From the NCBI GenBank assembly GCA_944548615.1, contig OX155961.1, positions 23,213,120 to 23,277,119 of the forward strand: a DNA stretch of 64,000 nucleotides. The letters are read 5' to 3'. Of this stretch, positions 22,345 through 36,359 are shown piece after piece; position 1 is the first letter of the stretch, and the number at the start of each line of letters is the position of its first letter. The DNA is from Micropterix aruncella (Eukaryota > Arthropoda > Insecta > Lepidoptera > Micropterigidae). The notes beneath the pieces are model-generated. The model had not been told where the DNA came from and did not search any database. It saw only the letters and a list, made by a program, of their open reading frames with translations. The translations under genes and the position numbers were made by a program.

Positions 22345-23440
22345 TCACCAAATGGATCATACTTAGGTCGTACTGAAAGTTTCTGAATTCTAATAAATAT
22401 GACCAGATATTAGACTTATGATACATTTATTGTTTTCAAAGTATATGCACTCACAATTTATACATATTTGGATTTGCTGAAATCATTGTAAAAAGCAGTT
22501 GGAGCAGCCTTCTTTAGGGATCTCTTCAGTGGCTTCGTGGGACGCATTCGCCGCCTTTTCAGGGCTCGTAAAACGCGCGCCTCTAAGTTAGGAAACAAAA
22601 AGAAGCCTCAAGGGTGCGAAAGGTCTGGGATTTTTGGCGGATGCAAAATCAGTTCTACATTAAAAGCCTTCGAATACGCTTCCGTCACCTTGGCGGAATG
22701 TACGAACGCGTTATCGGGGTGAAGAATGACTTTGTTTCGAGGTCGCCTTTCGCGATTTTTTTCTAAGACTCTAGGCAAGCAAGTGTTGACTTACCAATCT
22801 GCAGTCACTGTGCTTTGACCTTCTAGCGACAATGTTGTGTAATGTCCTGATTTGCCAAAAACGGAGCAACCATTTTCTTACAAATGCTTCGACTTTTCTT
22901 AACTTTCATTGGCAAATATTCAAAAGGAAAGACCAATTCTGCCGATTGGCTTTTTCTTACCGGTTCAAAGCAGTACACCCAGGTTTCGTTACCCGTCACA
23001 ATATTATAGACAGCTAATATTTGCTCTCCATCAAACTTCGCTGTCATTTTACGATACCACTTCAGGCAGTCGTTACTGGTCTTCCGTCAAATCATGCGGT
23101 ATCCATAGAGTGCAAAGCTCCGTACTTTCAGAAACACATGTAAAATCATTTGCATTTGACTTGTTCCAATGCATAATACGGTACAAATTTGCTGACTAGC
23201 ATTTTTTTGTTAATCTCAATTAATTAACGTAAGGTAACAATATTAGATTCAGTAACCGCAATCACTGGTCGACCTTCAATTGAATGGTCATGGATATGAT
23301 TACGTCTACGTCTAAACTCACTGAACCCCGCATAAATAAAGCTAAGAGTAGGAGCTTCATCGCCAAATGCCAATTGAAGTCTGTAGAAACTCTTTAACTC
23401 TCTAAGCCGCAGCGAAAATTGTAAAAAAATCATTGCGCGA
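22345..23440 (-). pseudogene. mariner transposase, nearly full length, inactivated
   Basis: Minus strand, N to C: LRELKSFYRLQLAFGDEAPT, FSEFRRRRNHIHDHSIEGRP (HTH region, 23433-23224); ELCTLWIPHDLTEDQ in a shifted frame; VTGNETWVYCFEP (first catalytic block, with Asn where GDETW is expected); TADW-VNTCLPRVL; HPDNAFVHS (second Asp kept); VELILHPPKIPDLSHP-stop-GFFLFP, where the third Asp region is disrupted by a stop. This is the mariner order with its D,D,D catalytic triad degraded. There are at least four frameshifts. Near 22360 TTAGGTCGTACTGAAAGTTT may be the terminal repeat. Confidence 0.8.
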
Positions 23441-23758
23441 CATTTTCTCTAGGTAAATTTATTGTATTTTCGACACACAATTTCCAAAACGACGCCACAA
23501 TGAAAAACAAATGTCAATTTCGCAAGTAAAAAAGTAACATGTTCCCAGAGTGTTCTATTTTAACATTTCGTAATTGGTTTTCTATTTCTTTTTTGATGAG
23601 TGGCAAGTTCCTGTAACTTTCAGTACCCCCCACGTGTACAAATTAGGCATGCAAAAAATTTTCGTGAATAGCCGGGGGGGTTATTCTCTAGTATTTAACC
23701 ACTCTGTAGACCAGGTTTATCCTTGTTGTGACCTAACTGATGCAGCCCTATTATCACT
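23441..23758. other. Short stretch without gene
   Basis: The beginning (AAAACGACGCCACAATGAAAAAC, about 23487) resembles 12920-12945, upstream of the 12.5 kb mariner remnant, so it is probably mariner 5' UTR. The rest is unassigned. Confidence 0.3.
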
Positions 23759-23771
23759 ACTGGAGAGTAGA

Positions 23772-24441
23772 CTAAACTTGCGGTGTCAACTACAACGGGC
23801 GAGCCCGTCACCACAGGACGTTTTAACGATTTTCACGTTCTGTCGCCCTGCAGTGAACGTAGAAGACTTTGGACAGAACAATCCAACGTCCAGCTACGTC
23901 ACAACCCGCAAGAAGCCAACGCCTTTACCGCGAGATAGCCAGTAATGTTACCTGGCGGGCCGACCCTCGCGCCCTTGCTTCCAATTATGACCAGATTTCT
24001 CCGGTCTCTCGATTGGTTCCGAGTTCGAGGTCGCTTGCGTGGTCCTCTCCCTTACGAAGCGGTGAAACGGTGTGCGCCGAATCTGTCGCGGACCAAGACG
24101 TCCTTTGCCCGACTCTGAACCGGGATCGGATGGCCAATGGTCATTTCAAGAGCAGTCGCCATAAGGTAGGCAACCACCCCCGCTCTATAGGAAACAATAC
24201 AGTTCCCAGACTCCCCCGACTGTTAGTCGGAGAGCACAGTCGATTGGCTTGCGCCGCTCGGTGCGCAGACCGTCCAGGAGCGCCAGAGGTTTGATTCCCA
24301 GGGGAGACTGGTTGACCCAGTGTCCTACCCAGGTTCGCACCCCATGCGTGGAGGCCATCGGATGGGTGTTGACCCGTGAGTGTGACCGACCCTGAACACA
24401 TGGGTCATCGAGGCCACCTCATCATGGGCCCATTAGCTCCC
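23772..24441 (+). mobile_element. Family S element, young, full length, 13-bp TSD
   Basis: 670 bp between perfect ACTGGAGAGTAGA copies (23759-23771 and 24442-24454). Very close to the nested copy at 14316-14991, differing by single bases (for example GTTCACG against TTTCTCG near the start). Short self-complementary segments such as CCGACTGTTAGTCGG, GGGCGAGCCC, ACTGGTTGACCCAGT and GGGTGTTGACCC suggest a folded transcript. Confidence 0.85.
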
Positions 24442-24899
24442 ACTGGAGAGTAGAGATAGGGTTGCCATCAAGGGTAAACCTGGTTTACAGACTAGTATAA
24501 TACTGGCGTGTATAGGTACGGTGAGCCGAGGCAGGCGGTGCGGAGGCAAGGGTCAGTAATAAGTCGTGGAGTAGTCTATAGTAATGTGCAATGTATATAT
24601 TATATTTGCTGTATATGTATTCTGAATTTGCAATATGTTGGGAAAACGGCCTAACTATTCAACTCCAAATTATTAAGGTCAAGACATCAAGGGCCTCAGT
24701 TGTTAAAGGTTTGGAATATTTCAGCGCATACTTTGTTGACGTGCATTCCTGTGGATTTTGTTAAATGCATGTGAAACAGCTGTTTTTAAATTAAATGGTA
24801 GGCCATCACGATTGTTTCACGTTATATAGAAAATATAGTTAATAGAGCTAATATAATGCTCGAATTGTGATGCTAAGAAAATGCTTTGATGTGGTATTT

Positions 24900-25230
24900 T
24901 TACACGACTGCCCAACATAAAAGGAATGTAATGTGTTCAGGGCTCATCTATGTATGTTTTCCGTTTTTTATTCCACCATAACTTCTAAATGCTCGAACCG
25001 ATTTAGAAGTATGTAGTATTGTTAGAATCGTTATGATATCTCGAGTGTCATATCGTGTTTAGTGTCAAATGAAAGATCTAATTGGGTAGAATCCGAAAAT
25101 ATATATGTGTCTATATAAATAAACATCAACTACTAATACTTTATAAGAAACCGTAATAAAAGTAATTATAAATAAATAGGTTCTTTTTTTGTAACGGCAG
25201 TCGTCTTTTTTGTACATTTTACTATACTTG
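24900..25230 (+). repeat. Dispersed repeat W, copy 1
   Basis: Blocks TTTACACGACTGCCCAACA, GTTCAGGGCTCATCTATGTA, TTTCCGTTTTTTATTCCACC, GTGTTTAGTGTCAAATGAAAG and GTAACGGCAGTCGTC recur in order at 53625-53995 and in reverse at 50575-50765. Non-coding, class unknown. Sequence 24455-24900 holds nothing recognised. Confidence 0.5.
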
Positions 25231-25239
25231 TTTCTTGTT

Positions 25240-25944
25240 ATTGACAGGTTGCTCTGATCTGCTTGGAAAGCACTGTCGACAGGTTGACACTAATTATGCA
25301 AAAAACTGTTATATTTATAGGATAACTAAAATTTGCAGCCCGCAGCTCGGCGATATTAACGCACAAGACACTCTCAAGAAAGCAATGATTGATGATAGTG
25401 TTTACTTGTTTAGTGTTTAGTGTTATTGTAAATGCAATAAAATAATTATATTTATTCATGAATACATTTCAATAACATATATGTATGACTACATCATATA
25501 ACGTGTATCCAAATAAAATTTCCCACATTCACCTATTTGTGTTTATTTCTAAAAATAATTGAAAAGTTTAAGTGGAAACATGTAATTAGCTTTTGTTTTT
25601 TAATAACTTCCATGTAATAATTTTGTATGTATTGTATTGAAACAGCTGTTTGTTTCTTGTATAATAATACAATAAAATAAATGTAATGACATATTTATTA
25701 TATCTGTTTATATATTTATGTATATGTGATTGTTTTAGATTCCATTAAATTTCTGCTTTTTTACTCTATTTTATTTTAACTAATTTTTCATGCGAAATTA
25801 CGTAATTAGTAAAAACTTTAATGATCTACGTATTAATCAATCAATTAAAAAAAGGAATACGTGCTATAAGGCTGTATCTTTTCCAAAAAAGAAATAAATA
25901 AATTACACAATAATAAAAAAAACAAACTTAAATAACTAACACGC
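25240..25944. other. AT-rich stretch, no gene
   Basis: Opposed short frames near 25235-25459 have no domain. Otherwise low-complexity AT-rich DNA. Confidence 0.4.
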
Positions 25945-26010
25945 CAATTTGTTGAGACCGACGTTTCGGGCGTTGTGCAGGACGGCCTGATACGCTACCT
26001 TTAGGCGGAA
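25945..26010 (-). repeat. Penelope-type terminal fragment (CCGAAACGTCGG motif)
   Basis: The reverse complement reads CTGCACAACGCCCGAAACGT then CGGTCTCAAC. The CCGAAACGTCGG core recurs in every Penelope terminal region in this window (47402, 50459, 55686, 56623, 59577). This copy has no linked coding sequence. Sequence from 26011 to 26384 has no gene. Confidence 0.45.
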
Positions 26011-26384
26011 AATTCCGCTTGTAATGTTTTTAAATAATTATTTATTTCAAATTTTGGAAAAGAAAACCTTACCTAAACCAATCAATGAACAAGAATGGCG
26101 TTAATCCATAATTCAACATCATAGTTTTTTGTGGTAAAAATTGTTTTGGGAAACATTGTTTGTGAAACATTTAATGGAAAAAACTGATGGCTTTTAGTGT
26201 GCCTGTAGCACCATCTATAGTTTTAGCAAGTACTATTTTGCATATAAAGCGGAGACGCAATTTCATCTCTGTCTCCACAGCGCACCGTCAAATTAACGTC
26301 ACTGTTAGGTTGAAGTCTCTCTTGCGAAGTTTTACACGAATATATTAGATCCTTACCGTTCTAAAACAAAGTTGCTATTTTATT

Positions 26385-26645
26385 TTATTTATTTACATAT
26401 ACATATACATTCAAATTCATGAGCGCAACAGAAAATGAAATGATAATTTAGACAATGCCGTCGTATGCTTTAAATTTATATACACATGATACATCAGGCT
26501 GAGCCCAGGTTACATAGCGCATACATTAAACGCAAATGATATTCTATTATGCTAAGCAAAGAGCAGCCGAGCCCGCCTTGCTAGGCACCCCTGTGTTAAG
26601 GCGAGCTCACTTCGCGAGTCACACTAGAGTGCCACGGATGTGTCA
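26385..26645 (-). repeat. LINE 3' UTR fragment with GAGCCCGCCTT hairpin, second copy
   Basis: Homologous to 16985-17262, ending on the minus strand in a AAATAAATAAAATAAAATAG tail. It lies immediately left of the longest (TA)n array. Confidence 0.55.
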
Positions 26646-26657
26646 AGGAAAGATCTA

Positions 26658-28542
<1,885 letters not shown>

Positions 28543-28568
28543 TAAGGTTTATCATATTATCATAATCA

Positions 28569-29058
28569 TCAAATGCTTTTTCTTTTAATTTATAATCATT
28601 CATTTTAAAATAACGTTTTGCACGGTTGGTTATGGTACCTTAACTAAATCGTGTAAAATATTATTAATCCATTTCTTTTTGTTCGATTCCTTGAATTTAA
28701 ATTTTCAACGAATTGTTCGATTTCAGAAATGTCATATATCTTGACGACGGCTGAGCCGAAATATTGATATACATTTTATAAAAATCATTAATATTTAAGA
28801 AACACTAATCGCCTATTATTTTCCAGCATTCATTCTCGTCTTTCGCATTGTTGTGTCGCCGCTGTAGGATAAAGTAGAAAGGTTCGAATACCACAGTAGG
28901 AAACCGCAAATACTGAGAGAAGAGAAAACGAAAAAGGCGTGGAGTTACTCCTGGTCACCACAGACCAGATAAGTGCCCTTTCATTATTTTATCATTTCAT
29001 TTATTTAGTGATAAACATAATTTCAATTTGAAAAAATAATAATTTACACATTTACAAT
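28569..29058 (+). repeat. Composite repeat block L, copy 1
   Basis: Homologous to 43900-44302 and, in part, to 60140-60405. Shared blocks include TCAAATGCTTTTT, GCACGGTTGGTTATGGTACC, TTTCCAGCATTCATTCTCGT and CAGATAAGTGCCCTTTCAT. Compared with the 44 kb copy it has about 80 extra bases at 28736-28815. It ends at a (TA)n array. Whether 28543-28735 belongs to the Penelope 3' UTR or to this repeat is not settled. Confidence 0.6.
28736..28815 (+). repeat. Insert with hammerhead-like motif inside block L
   Basis: CTTGACGACGGCTGAGCCGAAATATTG contains a stem CGGC-TGA-GCCG followed by GAAA, preceded by TTGACGA. The arrangement fits a minimal hammerhead ribozyme core (CTGANGA-stem II-GAAA), with C changed to T at the first position. 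Such motifs are known in Penelope terminal repeats. It is absent from the 44 kb copy and present in the 60 kb copy, where it also occurs as an inverted pair (60070-60140). Confidence 0.45.
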
Positions 29059-30768
<1,710 letters not shown>

Positions 30769-30770
30769 TA

Positions 30771-31110
30771 TATAAAATAAAATTAGTAAAAGCTACTTAA
30801 AAAGCAGCGAAGGAAATCCTAGCTTGGATCTGGAAATGCTAATATTTAAATGAGATATACTTACGGATGTGCACACTCGTATCCTTTTGCAAACCAAAAT
30901 AAAATGTCTTTATTAAAGACAAATTAAAGCAAAAACAATGAAAAAAATCACAATGAATCGTCTCTTAAATGCGGAATGACATACCGAAAATTCGATTTGA
31001 AATTCGAATATATCCACTCTTTAAAAGGACGATATACCATTGCTGCTGGGCTTGCTATCAGCCAGCCATTAAATGTAAATAAAAATAGAATACTTCATTT
31101 GCTCGTTGCC
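30771..31110 (+). repeat. Composite repeat block R, copy 1
   Basis: Contains AGTAAAAGCTACTTAAAAAG, CAGCGAAGGAAATCC, GCAAACCAAAATAAAATG, AATGAATCGTCTCTTAAATG and GGACGATATACCATTGC. Homologous to 43470-43875 (opposite strand) and partly to 60655-60910. Confidence 0.6.
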
Positions 31111-31171
31111 ATGAAATAAGATATAAATCGTAATTTCTGGTCGAGAAGTTTTACCGCATTAAAGAGACGAT

Positions 31172-31262
31172 TGTACCGTTGTCCAGAGTAGACTGAAGTG
31201 CTGTTACTCGTCAGCCGTTGTTCTGCGGGTAGGCGGCAAACTGCTGCTGTTACTGCGCAGTT
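31172..31262 (-). repeat. Penelope family-2 3' fragment, diverged
   Basis: Similar to the reverse 3' end of the family-2 Penelope element (ACCGTTGTCCAGAGTAGACT, TCTGCGGGTAGGC, TACTGCGCAG). Much older than the copies at 49-57 kb. Confidence 0.45.
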
Positions 31263-32020
31263 ATTTAAAATTTGGGTAAGTAATATCGCTACACTACCGC
31301 AGAGAACCTTTCGTGGAACACAACTTTTCAGTCGATCACTTATTTTTTTTCTGATTACCTCTCATTTTAGAATACCTCATGATCAACATGACCACGCAAG
31401 AATTACTTGTTTAGCCCTTTTCAAATTTCGACAATTATTTTAGGTATTTAGTAAGAAATATGGTCCGAAGGAAACCTATGCAAAGATATCTGAACCTTCA
31501 AACAAGATCTTTATACAAATACTTTATAAAAATATATCAGAAACACTGGGCCTGAATCGTGAGTTACACTGAATGGACAGTACCGAGAGCATCGGTGCTG
31601 TGCAATTATCGATTTCTCTCCCCCCCCCCCCCTCAGACGCATTCAAATTCGTATTGGAAAGTTGACTCTATATGCTAAGAAACGTTACCAAACTTGTGAC
31701 TCTTTGAGTAATACTTTATGTATTAAGGCGAGACGATGTATACGTTTCCATTATCATCCAAAGGGATAGGCCATATTGAGCTTGGATGATTTTGGATATT
31801 TTGACAAACTGCTATGAACACGAATATTGAATTATATTGGAAAATGTTGCATTTTCTTGAAAACAAATTCGCTAAAATTGTATGTTTTCGTTTTTAAGAT
31901 ATTAAAAAAGTTACGTTATCTATGGACGATATAAGCATCCAACGTAACTTTATTACCAGACGCTATGGCGCAGTGATTCGGATATATCTGTATAAAGTTG
32001 AATAAAACCCATCAACTTGG
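31263..32020. other. No gene; short poly-C run
   Basis: Poly-C at about 31621-31632. No domain in the short frames. Confidence 0.35.
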
Positions 32021-32776
32021 GTTGTTTTGGCCTCGGATGATGTAGACGATCTACAACAAAACTCCTGGATTGAAGCTTTCAAAACAAATGGCCTCAAGAT
32101 TAGTAGAAAGAAGACAGAACACATGTCGTGCCATGCATTTTTGATGACAACCATAACCCTAATAACATTAAGATCCTTTTAGGAATTACGCCTTTATCGA
32201 TAGTGACGCAATTTAAATATTTGGGCTCAATACTAAGCAATGATGGCAAAATTAACAACGATGTTACTTATAGATCTACAACAGGATGGATGAAGTGGAG
32301 ACAACTAACAGGCGTTATGTGCGATGGAAAAATGCCCCTTACATAAGATCAAAGGGCAAATGTATTAGACATTCATTAGACCTGCTGTCTTGTATGGATT
32401 AGAATGTTGGGCGACTAACAAACAACATCTTAAAAAACTATATAAAAAATTAATGCGCATGCTACGCTGGTCAGCGGGTGTCACACTATTAGACAAGATC
32501 CGGAATGAGTACTTGGGAAGTTTTAAAGTCGCTCCGATAATTGATAAAGTCAAAGATAGACGCTTACGGTGGTACGGTGACGTCCAGCGACGCCCAGATG
32601 ATCACATATTGAAGCTTGCCCTAAACCTGCTAACGACGAAACGTGCTCTTGGAAGACAATCCGCTACCTGGTTGATGACGATTGAAAAAAACCAGAGAGA
32701 AGCTCAACTCGACGCCGACACAATACAAGATCGTGCTCAGTGGAGGAGATGGACAAGAAAGGCTGACCCTAAGTAA
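32021..32776 (+). pseudogene. RTE-clade LINE ORF2, C-terminal part
   Basis: Plus strand reads VLASDDVDDLQQNSWIEAFK, GLKISRKKTEHMSC, then in a second frame FKYLGSILSNDGKINNDVTY, TTGWMKWRQLTGVMCDGKMP. After another shift come IRPAVLYGLECWATNKQHLKK, MLRWSAGVTLLDKIRNEYLG, SFKVAPIIDKVKDRRLRWYGD and QWRRWTRKADPK before a stop. This is the characteristic RTE/BovB-type tail (FKYLGS, W-K-R--TGV-CD, MP, YG-E-W, ML-RW--GV, IRN-YIRG, LRWYGHV-RR, TRKADP). Two frameshifts and one stop make it dead. The RT catalytic YADD region is not present. Confidence 0.8.
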
Positions 32777-33300
32777 ATGGGACAGGGGGTAGAAAGAAGA
32801 AGAAGACTTGGTTGTAAAAAGTTTACTTCGGACAATATTGTTTATATGCAGCTGCATTACGTGGAATATATCCCTTCGTGGAATATTTTGTTCTAATGTT
32901 CATTTTTTGGTTTATTATCTTGTATTATTATTTTAAAAGAATCTCATATTTTAAATATGTTTTTACGAAATTACATTTTATATGCTGGTTTTATTATTAG
33001 GATTTTATTTTTGGTATCAATTTTATTTATTTATTTAAAGAAACTACAGTAAATTATATATAACTTTATCATTAGATTTACTGCCGTACTCTCTTTATCA
33101 AAAAAAGGGAGTACCGCAGCGCAGTACTTCTTTAGATCAAGGCCGCCTAACTAGGCCTAGGCCTGTACTAAGGCAAGAGTACCAAGAAAATAGTAGCATG
33201 TACATACTTTAAACTACATAAGTTAAAAGAAAAAAAAAATAGTATGTAATAATATTAGGAATTAACTTAAGGCAATAAACAAGCTATGTACAAATTAATC
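32777..33300. other. RTE 3' end and AT-rich sequence
   Basis: GAAAGAAGAAGAAGACTTGG right after the RTE stop is typical of an RTE 3' tail. 33110-33190 (GCCGCCTAACTAGGCCTAGG) may be another LINE 3' hairpin. Nothing else seen. Confidence 0.35.
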
Positions 33301-33304
33301 ATTA

Positions 33305-33622
33305 GGGGCTCTTTAGACGATCAAGCATGCTTGTCAAGCATCGCGTCACGGGCTGGAAAGGGATCGTAAACCGCAGAAAATATACAAATATTTTTTTTTT
33401 ATATTTACCAAAAATGCCTAATTTTGTAGTTTATACCAGGGAGTCACGTTAATTAGACGTAATTGATTGACGAATGACGTGGCCTTCTGGTATAAAACTA
33501 CAAAATTAGGCATTATTGGTAAATATTAAAAAAAAATATTTGCATATTTCCTGCGGTTTACGATCTCCTCCCAGCTCACGACGCGATGCTTGACAAACAT
33601 GCTTTTTCGTCTAGAGAGCCCC
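33305..33622. mobile_element. PIF/Harbinger-like MITE, TTA duplication
   Basis: GGGGCTCTTTAGACGATCAA at the left end and its imperfect complement at the right end form arms well over 100 bp that nearly make the whole 318 bp a foldback. The flanks are TTA (33302-33304 and 33623-33625), the 3-bp duplication usual for Harbinger. No coding capacity. Confidence 0.65.
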
Positions 33623-33637
33623 TTAATCTAAAAATTA

Positions 33638-33717
33638 GGTCATCGATATGTCAATGCGTCTGTTAATCTGTCAGATTGACAGACGCATTGACATATCGGC
33701 ATTGACATATCGATGAC
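33638..33717. repeat. Perfect hairpin with duplicated outer arm
   Basis: 33644-33663 pairs perfectly with 33679-33698 (20 bp, 15-nt loop). The outer segment GCATTGACATATCGATGACC is then repeated, so the right arm is present one and a half times. Confidence 0.6.
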
Positions 33718-33923
33718 CATATACCATAAAAATATTTACTTGGAAATACCTGTTGTTATTGTTCATAGCCCATGCTTCTTTCAGTTTTGCCATCTCTCTT
33801 TCACTCCTGGTAGCTCTATGTATTGGGGTGATTTTAAAGACGTTTTAGGTCGAAACGGGAATAACATTGGTATACTAATATTATTTATAATACATATATG
33901 CCGCGTATATATACCACAACATC

Positions 33924-34185
33924 ATGTATACAAGAAAAAATATCGCGACTATTTCAACCAAATCGAATATTAATTCGCATAAAACTAGAAAGAAAGAGGG
34001 CTTTCGTTATTTCAAAGTGCGGCTGAGTAAGGTTCGAAATAGCTTTCTTTGTCAATCCAACCTATTTCACAATAAATTGCCGTTTTGCATCAAGGGCTTT
34101 GGGGAGGTTTACTTTAAAAAAGGTACGGTGTATTTTAATTAAAAAGCCAATTTATGGCATGAAGGATTTTGACAATGTAGATTCT
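33924..34185 (+). pseudogene. Jockey-type LINE C-terminal fragment
   Basis: Reads TRKKEGFRYFKVRLSKVRNS, FLCQSNLFHNKLPFCIKGFGE and VYFKKG, then in another frame KKPIYGMKDFDNVD. It parallels the LINE at 61969-62612 (RLSKVRYSF-HQNLSFYKKIPE, GEVQFKK, NPIYGIREFEN). Short and broken. Confidence 0.55.
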
Positions 34186-34619
34186 CAGTTCTCTTGATTT
34201 TCTTAACTATTTCTATTCTTTCTGTTATTGACAATTATATTTTTGATATTTTTAATTCTGACTATTGTCGATTTTTATTATTAGTAATTATTATTATATA
34301 TATTATATAAGATATTTTTATTATTAGTAATTTGTCCACATGATAATTTGTAAAATTATCGTATAATTCTTATTAATTATTAGCGCTTTTGTCCATATGG
34401 TCATTGCGAAGTTGTTGAAGAATTTTGATTGAAAATACAACCTAAAAAATCTAGTTTATTAAATATATCCTAGAAAATCTGCGGTTTAATGTTCAATCTT
34501 CATACTAATATACCTTATAATGTACGTACATATATACCTATACATTCTGGGAGTAATTTCTGTTAATTTTGACTTTATCAAGTAATGGAATTCCTGTCAA
34601 CTGGTTTAGTAAAATAAAA

Positions 34620-35155
34620 TCGGTTATGTCACCCTAAGACTTTCCAAGTAAGTAGCCAAGGACTGATTTAATCTGAATATTCATATCATAAATATAATCA
34701 ATGAGCCCGTAACTCGGTTATTTTGTGTTGCAACTGTCTCGGGCGGCGCGGTACGTTTCTCGGCCAAGGGTGGGTTTGAGCTAAGCGTAAATAATTGATT
34801 AAAATATATGGTGGAATTTAAATAATATTAGTGCCGCTTATATACTAGATATTCCAACAAAAAAACACAATATGCTGCTCAACAAGGCATCTGTATGCCA
34901 ACAATTCTAGTCTCCAAGTTTAATATTTCGAGATTGAAATATAACTAGTGCTCCCCCTTTTACCGATTTTAACCACAACTTTTAGAACTCTTCCCACGAC
35001 TAATGATGTCTGCATCTCAAATTTCAGCTCTAATCAAAAAAGTTGTTTCCTAGCTCAAACGAAGCCGCGGGTACAAAAAAATTCTAGGAGACGAAACTTG
35101 AGAAGAAAGAGAGAATTCGTGACACCCCAAGACTTTACAGGCAAATAGACAAGGC
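34620..35155 (-). repeat. Dispersed repeat Z, copy 3
   Basis: Reverse complement carries GTGGTTAAAATCGGTAAAAG, AATATTAAACTTGGAGAC, GATGCCTTGTTGAGCAG and AAAGTCTTGGGGTG. Same order as the other Z copies. The 34948-35148 frame is incidental. Confidence 0.5.
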
Positions 35156-35440
35156 TCCGACAAGAGTGGACATATAAAATATAAATTTTATGATAAATAA
35201 AATACAAACGGAGCTGCCATGGAATTCACCGACCAAAAATCGGGCCCATCATTTATAATTTTTACACTTCTGGGAGGTGAAGGGTTGATTCCGGACTAAC
35301 GACCGGCGGTGGTAGGTTTGGGACAGCTGTCTTGCCATATGTGAGTTACCACCTTACCACCCATTCACTCCCCCTTCGAAGCCATAGAATTTGAGATGCA
35401 GAGATCGCGGTTTTAGATATTTTTTCTAGAAAGGATTTGA

Positions 35441-36349
35441 TTATTTTCCTGGAGGACCAAGATCTTTAAAAAGGTCAAACAAAGATTTAGCTGGCAGGCC
35501 ACGAGGGCCTACTTCCACCGCGTGAAGGTGAACAGTGAAGCCGTACCGGGTGACGGCATTTGCGAGGTCATGGTATTTATTTAATTTGTGCTCGTGGTCT
35601 TTTGGGATATTTGATTCCCATGGAACAGTTAATTCTACGATAAGGACCATCTTCCGAGATAGAGAGTAAAGAGTTATATCTGGACGCAGGGCTGTGCATC
35701 CGAGACTTTCAGGGAATTTATACTGCTTAGAGACCGAATCGACCTCCATAATCCAATCTGAAGCTCTCTCGATTATTGAGAAAGGTTTTGCAGTGAGATG
35801 TTTTTTGCCTTTAGAGCCAACCCGCACAAACTGTATTGGGGGTTTGGAGGATACTGTGGAACCCTTGTTGGCACGAGCCACTGAGAGGCTAAGTACCTCG
35901 CGAATAACTGCAAGGACTTTGTCGTGGCGGTAAGTGGACCGTCCTTGATCCAAGGCCACCTTGCAGCCAGCTAGAATATGTCTAGCTCTGCAAGGGGTGT
36001 TGCTACAAAGGGGACATGAACTATCCTCGGCATAGCTCCAACGAGCGAGGTTACTGGGGTCCGGAAGTGTATGCTGAAAGGCATTTAAATAAAATTTCAG
36101 CATCTCTGGCGTTCAGTCATACAACATTACTTTCCAGTGCATTGGAGGAGGAATGCAAAAGTCTCCAATTGTTGTCCAATCATTCTGGCATTGAAGGCCA
36201 ATAGCGTGAGCCATACTATTGCTGTCGTAATCTCCCCGCAAGAGAGACTTCTTCAAGTCCACATCGGTCATGGTTGTACTGCCATACCCCAGACCAGTGC
36301 CATTCTGGCTGATTCCAGTAAAGAACTTTTTGTGGAAGTCAACGCGCAT
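35441..36349 (-). pseudogene. RLE-type non-LTR retrotransposon C-terminus, one in-frame TGA
   Basis: The minus frame 36103-35441 is open for 220 codons. A Cys/His cluster CPLCSNTPCRARHILAGC (about residues 31-48) follows LNAFQHTLPDPSNLARW. The C-terminal half has LRPDITLYSLSRKMVLIVEL and TVPWESNIPKDHEHKLNKY. The RPD...ELTVPWE spacing is the PD-(D/E)XK core of restriction-like endonucleases in R2/NeSL-like elements, which cut target DNA for target-primed reverse transcription. The same frame continues upstream to 36349 for another 78 codons, separated by a single TGA (36115-36113) three codons before the second Met. The RT domain itself is not found, so this is a 5'-truncated copy. The upstream 78 codons do not look like RT to me. 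Confidence 0.7.
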
Positions 36350-36359
36350 TGTATCTAAT

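Noticed and set aside
24340..24390. 5S-rRNA-like GGATGGGTGTTGACC in S
   Set aside because: Similar to the 5S C-box by only about a dozen bases, and it lies near the 3' end. Not enough for a 5S-derived SINE claim.
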